A stretch of 9,888 nucleotides of DNA from an uncultured Clostridia bacterium (GCA_945873875.1 CAMCER010000012.1:1-9888), one strand, 5' to 3'; shown: positions 1 to 5,263, counted from the first letter of the stretch. Numbers and translations: made by a program. The notes: generated by a model from the letters alone, not told the origin.

Positions 1-246
1 GGACAGGTGCTCTGCGGATTTTCCATGGAGACCCGCGACCTGCTTGAAAACTCCCGGGCCAAGCTGGAAAAGAAGAATCTGGATCTGATCATCGCCAACA
101 ATCTCAGAACTGAAGGCGCCGGATTCGGGACCGACACCAATGTAGTGACCATAATAACTAAAGAAGGCCACAAAGAACTTCCGCAGCAGTCCAAGCTGCA
201 GGTCTCAAATCAGGTCATCGACGAGACCGTGAAGTTCCTGAAATAA
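1..246 (+). CDS. coaBC: CoaBC (phosphopantothenoylcysteine decarboxylase / phosphopantothenate-cysteine ligase), C-terminal end, partial
   Basis: Only the last 81 residues are in the window; the frame is open to base 1 and stops at TAA 244-246. The bifunctional enzyme makes 4'-phosphopantetheine from phosphopantothenate and cysteine in coenzyme A synthesis; this piece belongs to the ligase (CoaB) domain. The recognisable sequence is GFSMET followed by a KLEKKNLDLIIANN segment, then GAGFGTDTNVVTII and a K-LQVSNQVID end, matching the family pattern of GFaaET, KL-KK-D-iVaN, gFgsd-N-v-li and sK-e-A--I-d. The methionine in GFSMET sits inside a conserved motif, so it is not the start. It is the only supported plus-strand gene and converges on the nuclease-like gene. 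I am fairly sure of the family; full domain composition cannot be seen here. Confidence 0.87.
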   Translation, partial: GQVLCGFSMETRDLLENSRAKLEKKNLDLIIANNLRTEGAGFGTDTNVVTIITKEGHKELPQQSKLQVSNQVIDETVKFLK

Positions 247-352
247 CAGAGCGGCATTCCGGCCGAGGGCATTTTCGGTTTTGCTGCAGCGCCCTTGCGA
301 CGCACATGTAATAACGCAGTTGCAGCAGCGCATGAACGACCTGCCCAGACAG

Positions 353-1150
353 CTAAATAAAGCCATATGCTCTGAGCCTCTCCTCGACGACTGTTCGGGT
401 GAGAGGCTCTTCTTCGTTTTCCCATGTAATGACCAGATTCTCTCCAAGGCGGATCCCCACCTTCAGATAATCATATGTTTTCTGAAAACTTTTCCCGACA
501 TACACCGGATCATAGAGACGCCCAAAGTGTTCCCACCAGACAAGCCGGTGCGTCCGGGGATGAGCGATCTCAAAATCCGGATATACTGTCGTGCCGCACA
601 CATCCAGCGCCGTCTCATACTTGAACTCGATACCGAGATCATAAAGCATGTCTGCTATCGTCATCTCACTCTTGGACCTGACCGGGATACCGCTTTTCGT
701 CATGTACTTCCGTCCGCTCTGGAATCTCTTATTCTGCTCGCCGGGGATCTTCCTCCACTCTCTGAGGCAGACATCTTCATCAAGATAGAAATCTCCGCCC
801 AGCAGTTCGCCGTATCTGTAATTCATCGGGTTATACACTCTCAGACCCTCAGCGCATTTTCTCATGAGCTTAAGATTATCCCTCAGGATCGGCAGCCCGT
901 GGATCACCGTCTTTTTCTCCATCAGCTCCTTTATCACCTCAATATCCTCATCCCGATACGGGTCAAGATAGATGTATTTCCTTTGTCCGTTGAGGTAAAG
1001 CCTCATGTAATAATAGATATCATCTCTGGTTCTGTTCGCATAAAGGGAACCATCGGGCAGATTCCTTGCTCTGGATTCAAGAAAATCATATATTTTTTCT
1101 TCCTGCCGTATCTCCTCTTGCGTAAGTTCAAGAATTTTATCAATACTCAT
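353..1150 (-). CDS. Orphan PD-(D/E)XK nuclease-like protein (hypothetical)
   Basis: 265 residues, cytoplasmic, no signal peptide or membrane segment. The start at 1150 is preferred because AAGGAGG lies 5 bases upstream of ATG; the longer reading from 1243 has no such site. Residues 1-30 are charged and probably helical. Residues 155-245 resemble a PD-(D/E)XK nuclease core: E162 in RSKSEMTIADML, D192 in VYPDFEI, and E207 in LVWWEHFGRL, followed by an alpha/beta end with GENLVITWE. I recall similar proteins as unnamed products in clostridial genomes, with the same WEHFG signature; this is memory, not a search. A canonical lysine after the acidic pair is not evident (E-H instead of E-x-K), so activity is uncertain. 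It stands alone between convergent coaBC and a repeat-rich gap, with an AT-rich upstream region, which suggests an accessory gene. The true role is unknown. Confidence 0.75.
   Translation of the reverse strand: MSIDKILELTQEEIRQEEKIYDFLESRARNLPDGSLYANRTRDDIYYYMRLYLNGQRKYIYLDPYRDEDIEVIKELMEKKTVIHGLPILRDNLKLMRKCAEGLRVYNPMNYRYGELLGGDFYLDEDVCLREWRKIPGEQNKRFQSGRKYMTKSGIPVRSKSEMTIADMLYDLGIEFKYETALDVCGTTVYPDFEIAHPRTHRLVWWEHFGRLYDPVYVGKSFQKTYDYLKVGIRLGENLVITWENEEEPLTRTVVEERLRAYGFI
374..418 (+). terminator. Candidate coaBC terminator inside the convergent gene
   Basis: A perfect 9-bp inverted repeat, GAGCCTCTC (374-382) and GAGAGGCTC (401-409), with an 18-base loop is followed on the plus strand by the T-rich stretch TTCTTCGTTTTCC. 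It lies about 130 bases after the coaBC stop and within the last codons of the minus-strand nuclease-like gene. The U-tract is interrupted, so this is a moderate candidate. The nearer 247-285 stretch offers only weak 4-bp stems. Confidence 0.35.
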
Positions 1151-1243
1151 TTTTCCTCCTTCTCTTATAACTGCCACACACTTCCAATAAAAACCCTTTC
1201 CGCCGCTATGCAATAAAACAAATGCGGTTCCAGTATTTACCAT

Positions 1244-1271
1244 ATTTTACCATTTTCCTTTATTCATTCAA
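1244..1271 (-). promoter_or_regulatory. Probable sigma-A promoter of the nuclease-like gene
   Basis: On the minus strand TTGAAT (1266-1271) is followed after 16 bases by TAAAAT (1244-1249), a 4/6 and 5/6 match to the housekeeping consensus. It lies about 95 bases before the ATG at 1150 and implies a leader of about 85 bases. The short word ATGGTAAA occurs twice around the -10 element. Confidence 0.45.
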
Positions 1272-1337
1272 GCCCTCTCATGCTTTTTCCGGTATTTTCG
1301 TCATGCTGCTCTGGCTGCCAAAATCTATAAAGGGAAT

Positions 1338-1382
1338 CTTGCACGCCTAATCTTCATATAATAATTTAGGCGTGCATTTCCA
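1338..1382. repeat. 45-bp palindromic element, copy 1
   Basis: An 11-bp perfect inverted repeat, TGCACGCCTAA (1340-1350) and TTAGGCGTGCA (1366-1376), with a 15-base AT-rich loop, extended on the right by TTTCCA. The outer 11 and 15 bases are identical to copy 2 at 1472-1516, and both copies are exactly 45 bases long with a diverged centre of the same length. This pattern fits a dispersed REP-like hairpin unit or a binding site for a dyad-recognising protein. No T-run follows on either strand, so it is not an ordinary terminator. Confidence 0.7.
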
Positions 1383-1407
1383 ACGCTGAAAAATTGCTAT
1401 TTTTACA

Positions 1408-1465
1408 GTTTTTGCTGATAAATGCGGTTTTTCTATGTTTTTGGTAATAAATGCCATTTTTGAGC
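1408..1465. repeat. Diverged 29-bp tandem pair with phased T-tracts
   Basis: Two 29-base units (1408-1436 and 1437-1465) share GTTTTTG, ATAAATGC and TTTTT at the same positions (21 of the first 25 bases identical). With the run at 1400, five T5 tracts begin at 1400, 1409, 1428, 1438 and 1457, that is at multiples of about 9.5 bases, close to one helical turn. Such phasing is known to bend DNA. The block lies between the two 45-bp palindromes. Confidence 0.6.
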
Positions 1466-1471
1466 GAACAA

Positions 1472-1516
1472 CTTGCACGCCTTTTTTCCATATATGCTTT
1501 TAGGCGTGCATTTCCA
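1472..1516. repeat. 45-bp palindromic element, copy 2
   Basis: Same orientation and length as copy 1. TGCACGCCT (1474-1482) pairs with AGGCGTGCA (1502-1510); the flanking CT and TTTCCA are conserved, while the centre is CT-rich and diverged. Start-to-start distance from copy 1 is 134 bases. Confidence 0.7.
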
Positions 1517-1520
1517 GCAC

Positions 1521-1633
1521 AACACTCAGAGGGACAAACCCAACACTCAGCGGGACAAACCCGGCAGGCCCTCCTGAAACGGACAAACCCAGCATGCCCT
1601 CCTGAATCGACAAAACCGGCAGGCCCTCTAAAT
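1521..1633. repeat. Short tandem repeats, 21-bp then 28-bp units
   Basis: Two 21-base units (1521-1541, 1542-1562) of the form AACACTCAGNGGGACAAACC are followed by units of about 28 bases (1563-1590, 1591-1617, and a partial one from 1618) built from GGCAGGCCCTCCTGAA plus a CGGACAAACCC word. The GGACAAACC word runs through all units and can form a tiny GGG/CCC hairpin. Because 28 is not a multiple of three and no ribosome binding site precedes the open frames here, I regard the block as noncoding. Confidence 0.65.
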
Positions 1634-1641
1634 CAGCAAAT

Positions 1642-1668
1642 AAAAACCCCGGCCGAACTGACCGGGGT
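1642..1668 (-). terminator. Strong intrinsic terminator, minus strand
   Basis: On the minus strand ACCCCGG (1662-1668) pairs with CCGGGGT (1646-1652) across a 9-base loop, followed directly by TTTTTATTT. This is a textbook Rho-independent terminator. There is no coding sequence immediately upstream of it on that strand: the nearest gene end is the permease stop at 2042. It most likely ends a short noncoding transcript or backs up the ABC operon terminator. Confidence 0.8.
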
Positions 1669-1816
1669 AAAATGATGGTATGAATTCGCCTATTTAGATA
1701 AATTAGCCTATCCTTCCATATCATAGACCATATCTAAGGCAGACTGTTTGTCTGGCTGTCGCCAAAGGGATCAGCTTTGCAAGGCGCCTGCGGTGAATAG
1801 ATATGTTTAGTCCTGT
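1642..1816 (-). ncRNA. Candidate structured small RNA ending at the 1642 terminator
   Basis: Read on the minus strand, the region from about 1816 down to the terminator has nested complementarities. CATATCTA (1798-1805) pairs perfectly with TAGATATG (1729-1736), extended by GGAC (1810-1813) with GTCT (1725-1728) across a one-sided 4-base bulge. Inside, AAAG/CTTT plus CGCC/GGCG form a hairpin (1760-1786). GCAGGC (1786-1791) can pair with GTCTGC (1739-1744), but the latter also forms a local hairpin CAGAC/GTCTG (1740-1754), so two exclusive folds are possible. I compared it mentally with 6S, tmRNA, SRP, RNase P and common riboswitch classes (TPP, cobalamin, c-di-GMP-I, fluoride, glycine, T-box) and found no convincing match. 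No gene follows closely downstream, so it would be a free-standing RNA of roughly 175 bases rather than a leader. Unproven without expression or covariation data. Confidence 0.42.
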
Positions 1817-1823
1817 GATAATT

Positions 1824-1851
1824 ATGGTACCACAAATTTCCACAAATACAA
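1824..1851 (-). promoter_or_regulatory. Possible promoter of the candidate small RNA
   Basis: On the minus strand TTGTAT (1846-1851), a 16-base spacer and TACCAT (1824-1829) with an upstream TGG (extended -10) would start transcription near 1816, just before the outer stem of the proposed RNA. An overlapping CATAAT (1821-1826) is an alternative -10. Matches are moderate. Confidence 0.33.
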
Positions 1852-1862
1852 TAGAAAACCGT

Positions 1863-1900
1863 AAAAAACGTTAATTATTTAACACAGCCCTCGAAAGGGG
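1863..1900 (-). terminator. Weak candidate terminator for the ABC operon
   Basis: Minus strand: a GCCC/GGGC stem with a pyrimidine-rich loop (1886-1900) is followed by an AT-only 5-bp hairpin GTTAA/TTAAC (1870-1883) and then TTTTTT (1863-1868). It is the only T-run on this strand between the permease stop at 2042 and the stronger terminator at 1642. The stems are weak or distant from the T-run. Confidence 0.3.
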
Positions 1901-1930
1901 CACACTGCGAACTCGCTGCCGGTGTGAGAC

Positions 1931-2019
1931 GCACTGGCAAACCGCGGCGGTGCGAGACGCACTGGCAGGCCGCGGCGGTGTGGGGCGCACTGGCAGGCCG
2001 CGGCGGTGCGGGCGCACTG
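1931..2019. repeat. GC-rich 28-bp tandem array
   Basis: Three near-identical units (1931-1958, 1959-1986, 1987-2013) plus a partial one (2014-2019) begin with GCACTGGCA and contain CCGCGGCGGTG. Units are 28, 28 and 27 bases and over 80 percent GC in the last, far above the flanking DNA. GCACTG at the head of each unit can pair with CGGTGC near its end, so each unit can form its own hairpin. The array is bracketed by an inverted repeat, GCGAACTC (1907-1914) and GAGTTCGC (2021-2028), and ends 22 bases from the permease stop codon. The unit length breaks the reading frame, so it is not a coding repeat. Confidence 0.75.
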
Positions 2020-2041
2020 AGAGTTCGCCCTCGGCGTCGGG

Positions 2042-2806
2042 TCACTCGCGGTTGTCTTTCAGGGCCTCTACCATATCGGTGTCTGCAACCTTCCGCCGCG
2101 CCAGGAAAAGTGCCGCGAAGTATCCGCCTGCTGTTATCAGCGCAGTCAGCAGAATGCTTACCGGAGTCAGGCTCACAGGAATCATCAGCCTCTCGATCTC
2201 AACGAACTCAGCGCAGTACCAGTACATTATCAGGTATGCGCAGACCACGCCCAGAGCGATCCCCGGGATCAGGAGCAGATGGTTCGCATTGATTATCATA
2301 GAATTGATCTTTCTGTCCTCAAATCCCAGTACTTTCAGCATGGAAATGGTATACCTGTACTCGGATATCATCATATTGATAGTGACGAACATAGCCGCCA
2401 TACAAATGAGCAGACCTATGAGCATCAGAGCATAGATCATACCGCTCATGGCATTGAGCATGTTCTGCATCTGGTTTTCATAAGTCTTGCTGCTGATGGT
2501 CTCTGTAAGTCCATCGTCGCTGATATCCAGATCTTTGCCGGCCAGGATAGTATTGTAGCTTTTCGCATCGATGTCTGCGATTTTGTTGACATTTTCCCGG
2601 GAAGACAGGAGATATGCCTGATACCCGTTCTTTATCTCACCTGCGACCTTCACCTTGTGCTTTTCCAGAGTGGCGATATTGCGGAAAGTGAAGGTGTCGC
2701 CCTTTTTCACATTGAAGAGTTCCATGGCAAGGGAACTCATATACCAGCGGTCATTCAGGTCAGCCCTTTTGCCGTCGACGGTCTCCAAGTTCCAGAGTCT
2801 GCTGTC
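2042..2806 (-). pseudogene. ABC permease, C-terminal part downstream of the TAG codon
   Basis: After the TAG the same frame runs 254 codons to TGA. It holds the rest of the second outer domain (to about residue 110 counted from the TTG at 2788) and three membrane segments at about 115-140, 168-190 and 207-230, with the coupling motif ISMLKVLGFEDRKIN between the first two. The first start-type codon is a TTG at 2788 with no ribosome site before it, so independent translation is unlikely. The intact ending EALKDNRE suggests it was selected until recently. Confidence 0.7.
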
Positions 2807-4267
2807 CTAATCCAGGCCGGTAAGAGATATCCTCTCCCCCTTGCTGTTCTCATACGGCATCATGATCATTGCCTCACCCTCTTCAGGTGTGCCGGTCTTC
2901 ACCTTGTCGAGAACGTATTCATATTTGAAGCTGCCGAACTCTCCGTGAGCCTGATCGCCCACGGCCTTTACTGAATCCAGGAATGAGAAAGCAAAGGCGA
3001 TGATCATTGCGCCCAGGAATATCCCCAGAAAGATCACAAGCGTCCTGCCGCGGCTTCCAAGCAAAGTCCTTACAGCGAATTTGTTCTTCACTTTCATCCT
3101 GCTGCCCACAAATATCCTTCTTCCGCTGCCGGTATTTCCGGCCGTGCCGTTCAGCAGCTCTACCGTATCGTGCTTCAGCAGTTTCCGTACCCGGAGCATC
3201 CCGCAGCACCAGTAGATCAGAGTCGGGATCACAACACCTGAGACTGCTACCCAGACAGGGAGATGAAACTCCACATGCATAGGCTCATAATCCGCCAGTC
3301 CCAGCATTCCGAAGGGCTTTGCGAGGATCAGGGAGAATACTGCTGTCAGTATACCTCCAAGCACTCCGGGGATCACAGCCATGAGGCTGTAGTGTCTCAT
3401 CAGCGAGCCTCTTTCGTACCCCATGGCCGAAAGGGTCCCTATGAGTTTCTGCTCGCTTTTTATCTTCCGCCCGATGATGATGCTTATGAGCGCAACGGTT
3501 ATGAAAGGGAAGACCACCAGGATTATCCATGAGCCGGTAATGAACATGTCTGCCTGCTCATGGACAAAGGTGATCCTCATGTTTTCATCTGCAGGAAGAT
3601 AATTGGAGACAAAGTAATGCTTATCTACGTATTTCCGAAAGGCATTTATATCAGTATCATCCGAATATATGACCTTGTAGCTGCAGTTGCCGCCGCCGAA
3701 CTGTCGCTGGAACTCGCCTTTGTCCATATAGGCGAGGAAGAAGTCCGTCACGTTCTTATAGTCGTCTGTCATATTCTCCAGCATGTAAAGATAATCCGGC
3801 CGCAGGAACATGCCGCAGACTTCATACTTTTTACCGCTCAGCTTTATCTTATCGCCGACTCTGACATGATTCTCTTCAGCATATCCCGCAGAGATAAGGA
3901 TCTCGTCATCTGAGGATATGTCCTTTCCTCTGATCACTTCATAAGTGTCGACCTTACTGTCCGGCACGAAGACCCTGGCCTTGTACCCGTCTTCTTTTAC
4001 GTTGATATACCGTTCCTTTTCAAGAGTCAGGTCATACTTTTTTTCTATTTCCGATATGTCCTTTTCGCTCATGGGCATATATGTTGAAAGCGTCGCGTCT
4101 TCAAGTTTATTGTCGCTGAAGAACCTGTCGCCGTATGCTCCGATGCCTGTGCCCGCGATATAAAAGATGTAAAAGAGAAGCAGCGTGACCATGGTCAGCA
4201 TCGTTGCAGAGATGTGGAAAGGCAGGTTCGCCCTGATGCTCCGCATATGTCTTTTATTTAATGTCAT
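2807..4267 (-). CDS. ABC permease, N-terminal 486 residues (product expected if TAG is read as stop)
   Basis: This is what would be translated without read-through. Membrane segments are visible at about 17-40, 244-266, 292-315, 336-354 and 410-431. Residues 41-240 form a hydrophilic outer domain of MacB-periplasmic-core type, and the cytoplasmic connector around 271-292 holds IGTLSAMGYERGSLMRHY, typical of the FtsX coupling helix that contacts the ATPase. The second FtsX unit would be left with one membrane segment and about 50 residues. Such a product has only half of the expected core and is probably not a working exporter alone. Confidence 0.6.
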   Translation of the reverse strand: MTLNKRHMRSIRANLPFHISATMLTMVTLLLFYIFYIAGTGIGAYGDRFFSDNKLEDATLSTYMPMSEKDISEIEKKYDLTLEKERYINVKEDGYKARVFVPDSKVDTYEVIRGKDISSDDEILISAGYAEENHVRVGDKIKLSGKKYEVCGMFLRPDYLYMLENMTDDYKNVTDFFLAYMDKGEFQRQFGGGNCSYKVIYSDDTDINAFRKYVDKHYFVSNYLPADENMRITFVHEQADMFITGSWIILVVFPFITVALISIIIGRKIKSEQKLIGTLSAMGYERGSLMRHYSLMAVIPGVLGGILTAVFSLILAKPFGMLGLADYEPMHVEFHLPVWVAVSGVVIPTLIYWCCGMLRVRKLLKHDTVELLNGTAGNTGSGRRIFVGSRMKVKNKFAVRTLLGSRGRTLVIFLGIFLGAMIIAFAFSFLDSVKAVGDQAHGEFGSFKYEYVLDKVKTGTPEEGEAMIMMPYENSKGERISLTGLD

Positions 4268-4274
4268 TTCTACC

Positions 4275-4970
4275 TCACAGTTCTATATCACATGCCGGGA
4301 TCTTTTCCGTGTTTTCGTCCAGACTGTCGATCTTTCCGTCTTTGATCCGGACACAAACATCCGCCATATCCGCTATAGCTTCGTTATGAGTTATGATCAC
4401 GGTAGTGGTCCCGTATCTCTGATTGATTTTTTCAAGGAACTCAAGGACGGTCCTGGAAGCTTTGGTATCCAGCGCCCCCGTCAGTTCATCGCACAAAAGC
4501 AGGGCCGGATTCTTGACCATGGCACGTGCAATGGCTACCCTCTGCTGCTGGCCGCCTGAAAGTTCTGCCGGGAAGCGGTCCTTGAGCCCGTCCATTTCAA
4601 GGGCTTTAAGGATATCGTCTGTATCAAGGGGATCCTCCGCGATCTCAGCCACTACCTGCACATTCTCTGATACCGTAAGATCCGGGATCAGATTATAGAA
4701 CTGGAAAACGAACCCGATACATTCCTTTCTGTAGGCAGTCAGTTCCTTCTTCGACAAAGACGAGATATTCTTTCCGGCAACGGTTATTTCTCCTTCGTCC
4801 AGGCTGTCAAGGCCTCCGATCATGTTGAGGAGCGTGGACTTTCCTGAGCCCGAGGGACCCAGGATCACGCATATCTTCCCGTCCGGAAGATCGAAATCGA
4901 CACCGTCCAGTGCGTGGACCTGCGCCTCGCCTTCTCCGTATGTTTTTACTGCATTTCTAACTGTTATCAT
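4275..4970 (-). CDS. MacB/LolD-type ABC transporter ATP-binding protein
   Basis: 231 residues, cytoplasmic ATPase that powers the adjacent FtsX-type permease. Walker A GPSGSGKST is at 38-46, the Q-loop glutamine at 90 (VFQFYNL), the signature LSGGQQQR at 137-144, Walker B LLLCDE at 157-162 (D161, catalytic E162), the D-loop GALD to 168 and the switch histidine H195 in IITHNE. The CDELTGALD sequence and the length are those of the MacB/LolD/FtsE group; the usual P in DEPT is L here. The ATG at 4970 follows AAGGAAGGG at suitable spacing, and the frame stops at TGA 4275, next to the permease start, so the two form an operon. Its leader carries two promoter-operator modules. All catalytic residues are present, so the ATPase looks functional even though its partner carries a nonsense codon. 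Confidence 0.95.
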   Translation of the reverse strand: MITVRNAVKTYGEGEAQVHALDGVDFDLPDGKICVILGPSGSGKSTLLNMIGGLDSLDEGEITVAGKNISSLSKKELTAYRKECIGFVFQFYNLIPDLTVSENVQVVAEIAEDPLDTDDILKALEMDGLKDRFPAELSGGQQQRVAIARAMVKNPALLLCDELTGALDTKASRTVLEFLEKINQRYGTTTVIITHNEAIADMADVCVRIKDGKIDSLDENTEKIPACDIEL

Positions 4971-5011
4971 TTCATCCCTTCCTTATATATAAATCTGTAA
5001 GTTTCTGTTGT

Positions 5012-5036
5012 GAGGACCGTAACGGGTCCTCTTTTT
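5012..5036 (+). terminator. Terminator-like hairpin in the ABC leader, plus-strand polarity
   Basis: GAGGACC (5012-5018) and GGTCCTC (5025-5031) form a perfect 7-bp stem with a 6-base loop, followed on the plus strand by TTTTT (5032-5036). No plus-strand gene is visible upstream. On the minus strand it sits in the ABC operon leader without a T-run, so it may be a 5' stem that shields the mRNA or a barrier against antisense transcription. Confidence 0.5.
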
Positions 5037-5040
5037 CGGG

Positions 5041-5058
5041 AGTTAGCATACGCTAACC
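5041..5058. promoter_or_regulatory. Operator-like palindrome A
   Basis: AGTTAGCATACGCTAACC contains the dyad GTTAGC-4-GCTAAC. It lies 7 bases downstream of a promoter -10 element (minus strand), overlapping the expected start site, which fits repression. The same dyad recurs 80 bp away. The TTAG/CTAA half-sites recall DtxR/MntR-type boxes, but I cannot assign a regulator. Confidence 0.65.
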
Positions 5059-5065
5059 GCCTGCC

Positions 5066-5094
5066 CTTATATAAGACCCGCAGACTTCTGCCAC
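5066..5094 (-). promoter_or_regulatory. Proximal candidate promoter of the ABC operon
   Basis: Minus strand GTGGCA (5089-5094), 17-base spacer, TATAAG (5066-5071): 4/6 and 5/6 matches to sigma-A consensus, placed relative to palindrome A as the distal promoter is to palindrome B. Confidence 0.5.
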
Positions 5095-5120
5095 CGCTGA
5101 GCCGCCGGCCTTCGTTTGCG

Positions 5121-5138
5121 AGTTAGCCTCCGCTAACC
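5121..5138. promoter_or_regulatory. Operator-like palindrome B
   Basis: AGTTAGCCTCCGCTAACC has the same GTTAGC-4-GCTAAC dyad, orientation and right-hand CTG flank as palindrome A; the starts are 80 bp apart. It begins 6 bases after the distal -10 box, so a bound protein would cover the transcription start. Confidence 0.65.
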
Positions 5139-5144
5139 AACTGT

Positions 5145-5173
5145 ATTATACTCCTCATTTTCCGATTCGTAAA
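5145..5173 (-). promoter_or_regulatory. Distal promoter of the ABC operon
   Basis: Minus strand TTTACG (5168-5173), an exact 17-base spacer and a perfect TATAAT (5145-5150). The predicted start is near 5138, at the edge of palindrome B, giving a leader of about 170 bases to the ATPase ATG at 4970. Confidence 0.68.
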
Positions 5174-5216
5174 TACCCGGATATAATAATTCTTTATAAA
5201 GCTGATTTTGCAGATC

Positions 5217-5249
5217 AAAAAACTGCCGCGGTCTTTCCCTGCAGCAGTT
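5217..5249 (-). terminator. Intrinsic terminator of the DUF2156 gene
   Basis: On the minus strand AACTGC(TGC) pairs with (GCG)GCAGTT (5244-5249 with 5221-5226 plus the inner pairs), a single A bulge and two GG/CC pairs close a 6-base loop, and TTTTTT follows. It lies about 70 bases after the stop at 5319. Confidence 0.72.
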
Positions 5250-5263
5250 ATGCCCTTTCCTGT

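Larger units (their letters stand above)
2042..4267 (-). pseudogene. FtsX-family ABC transporter permease, interrupted by one in-frame TAG
   Basis: From ATG at 4267 to TGA at 2042 a single frame spans 741 codons; the only break is TAG at 2807-2809, between GAT and GAC in ...SLTGLD-stop-DSRLWN.... The full-length product would have an N-terminal membrane segment, a large outer domain, three more membrane segments, then a second unit of one segment, outer domain and three segments. This is the usual duplicated FtsX layout of MacB-type exporters, which move peptides, lipoproteins or antimicrobials outward rather than importing substrates. The ATPase gene ends 7 bases upstream, and its stop lies next to a GAGGTAG ribosome site, so the two are translationally coupled. 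Nothing else in the frame has decayed, so the change is recent, a read error, or a programmed read-through. TAG also ends two other genes in this window, which argues against reassignment. The exported substrate is unknown. Confidence 0.85.

Noticed and set aside
281..1216. A long plus-strand open frame (311 codons) opposite the nuclease-like gene
   Set aside because: No ribosome site, no recognisable family, and its composition is that of an antisense shadow; the minus-strand frame has the strong AAGGAGG start and nuclease motifs.
1521..1633. Possible CRISPR array
   Set aside because: Units are contiguous or share most of their length, with no unique 30-40 base spacers and no cas genes nearby.
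1451..1724. Small frames on both strands through the 21/28-bp repeats, giving repeated GQT or FVPLSV peptides
   Set aside because: No ribosome site, the 28-bp unit shifts frame, and the strong terminator lies inside the frames.
1725..1813. c-di-GMP-I riboswitch suggested by a GCAAAGC word and a later ACAGCCAGAC word on the minus strand
   Set aside because: The conserved 5' GGCAAACC and GNRA-capped stem are absent, spacing is wrong and no gene follows the terminator closely.
1931..2019. Possible CRISPR array in the GC-rich 28-bp repeats
   Set aside because: The 28-bp units are directly adjacent with no spacers.
2042..4267. Pyrrolysine or stop-codon reassignment at the permease TAG
   Set aside because: TAG ends two other genes in the window at expected family lengths, and no PYLIS-like or dedicated element was recognised; kept only as a remote option.
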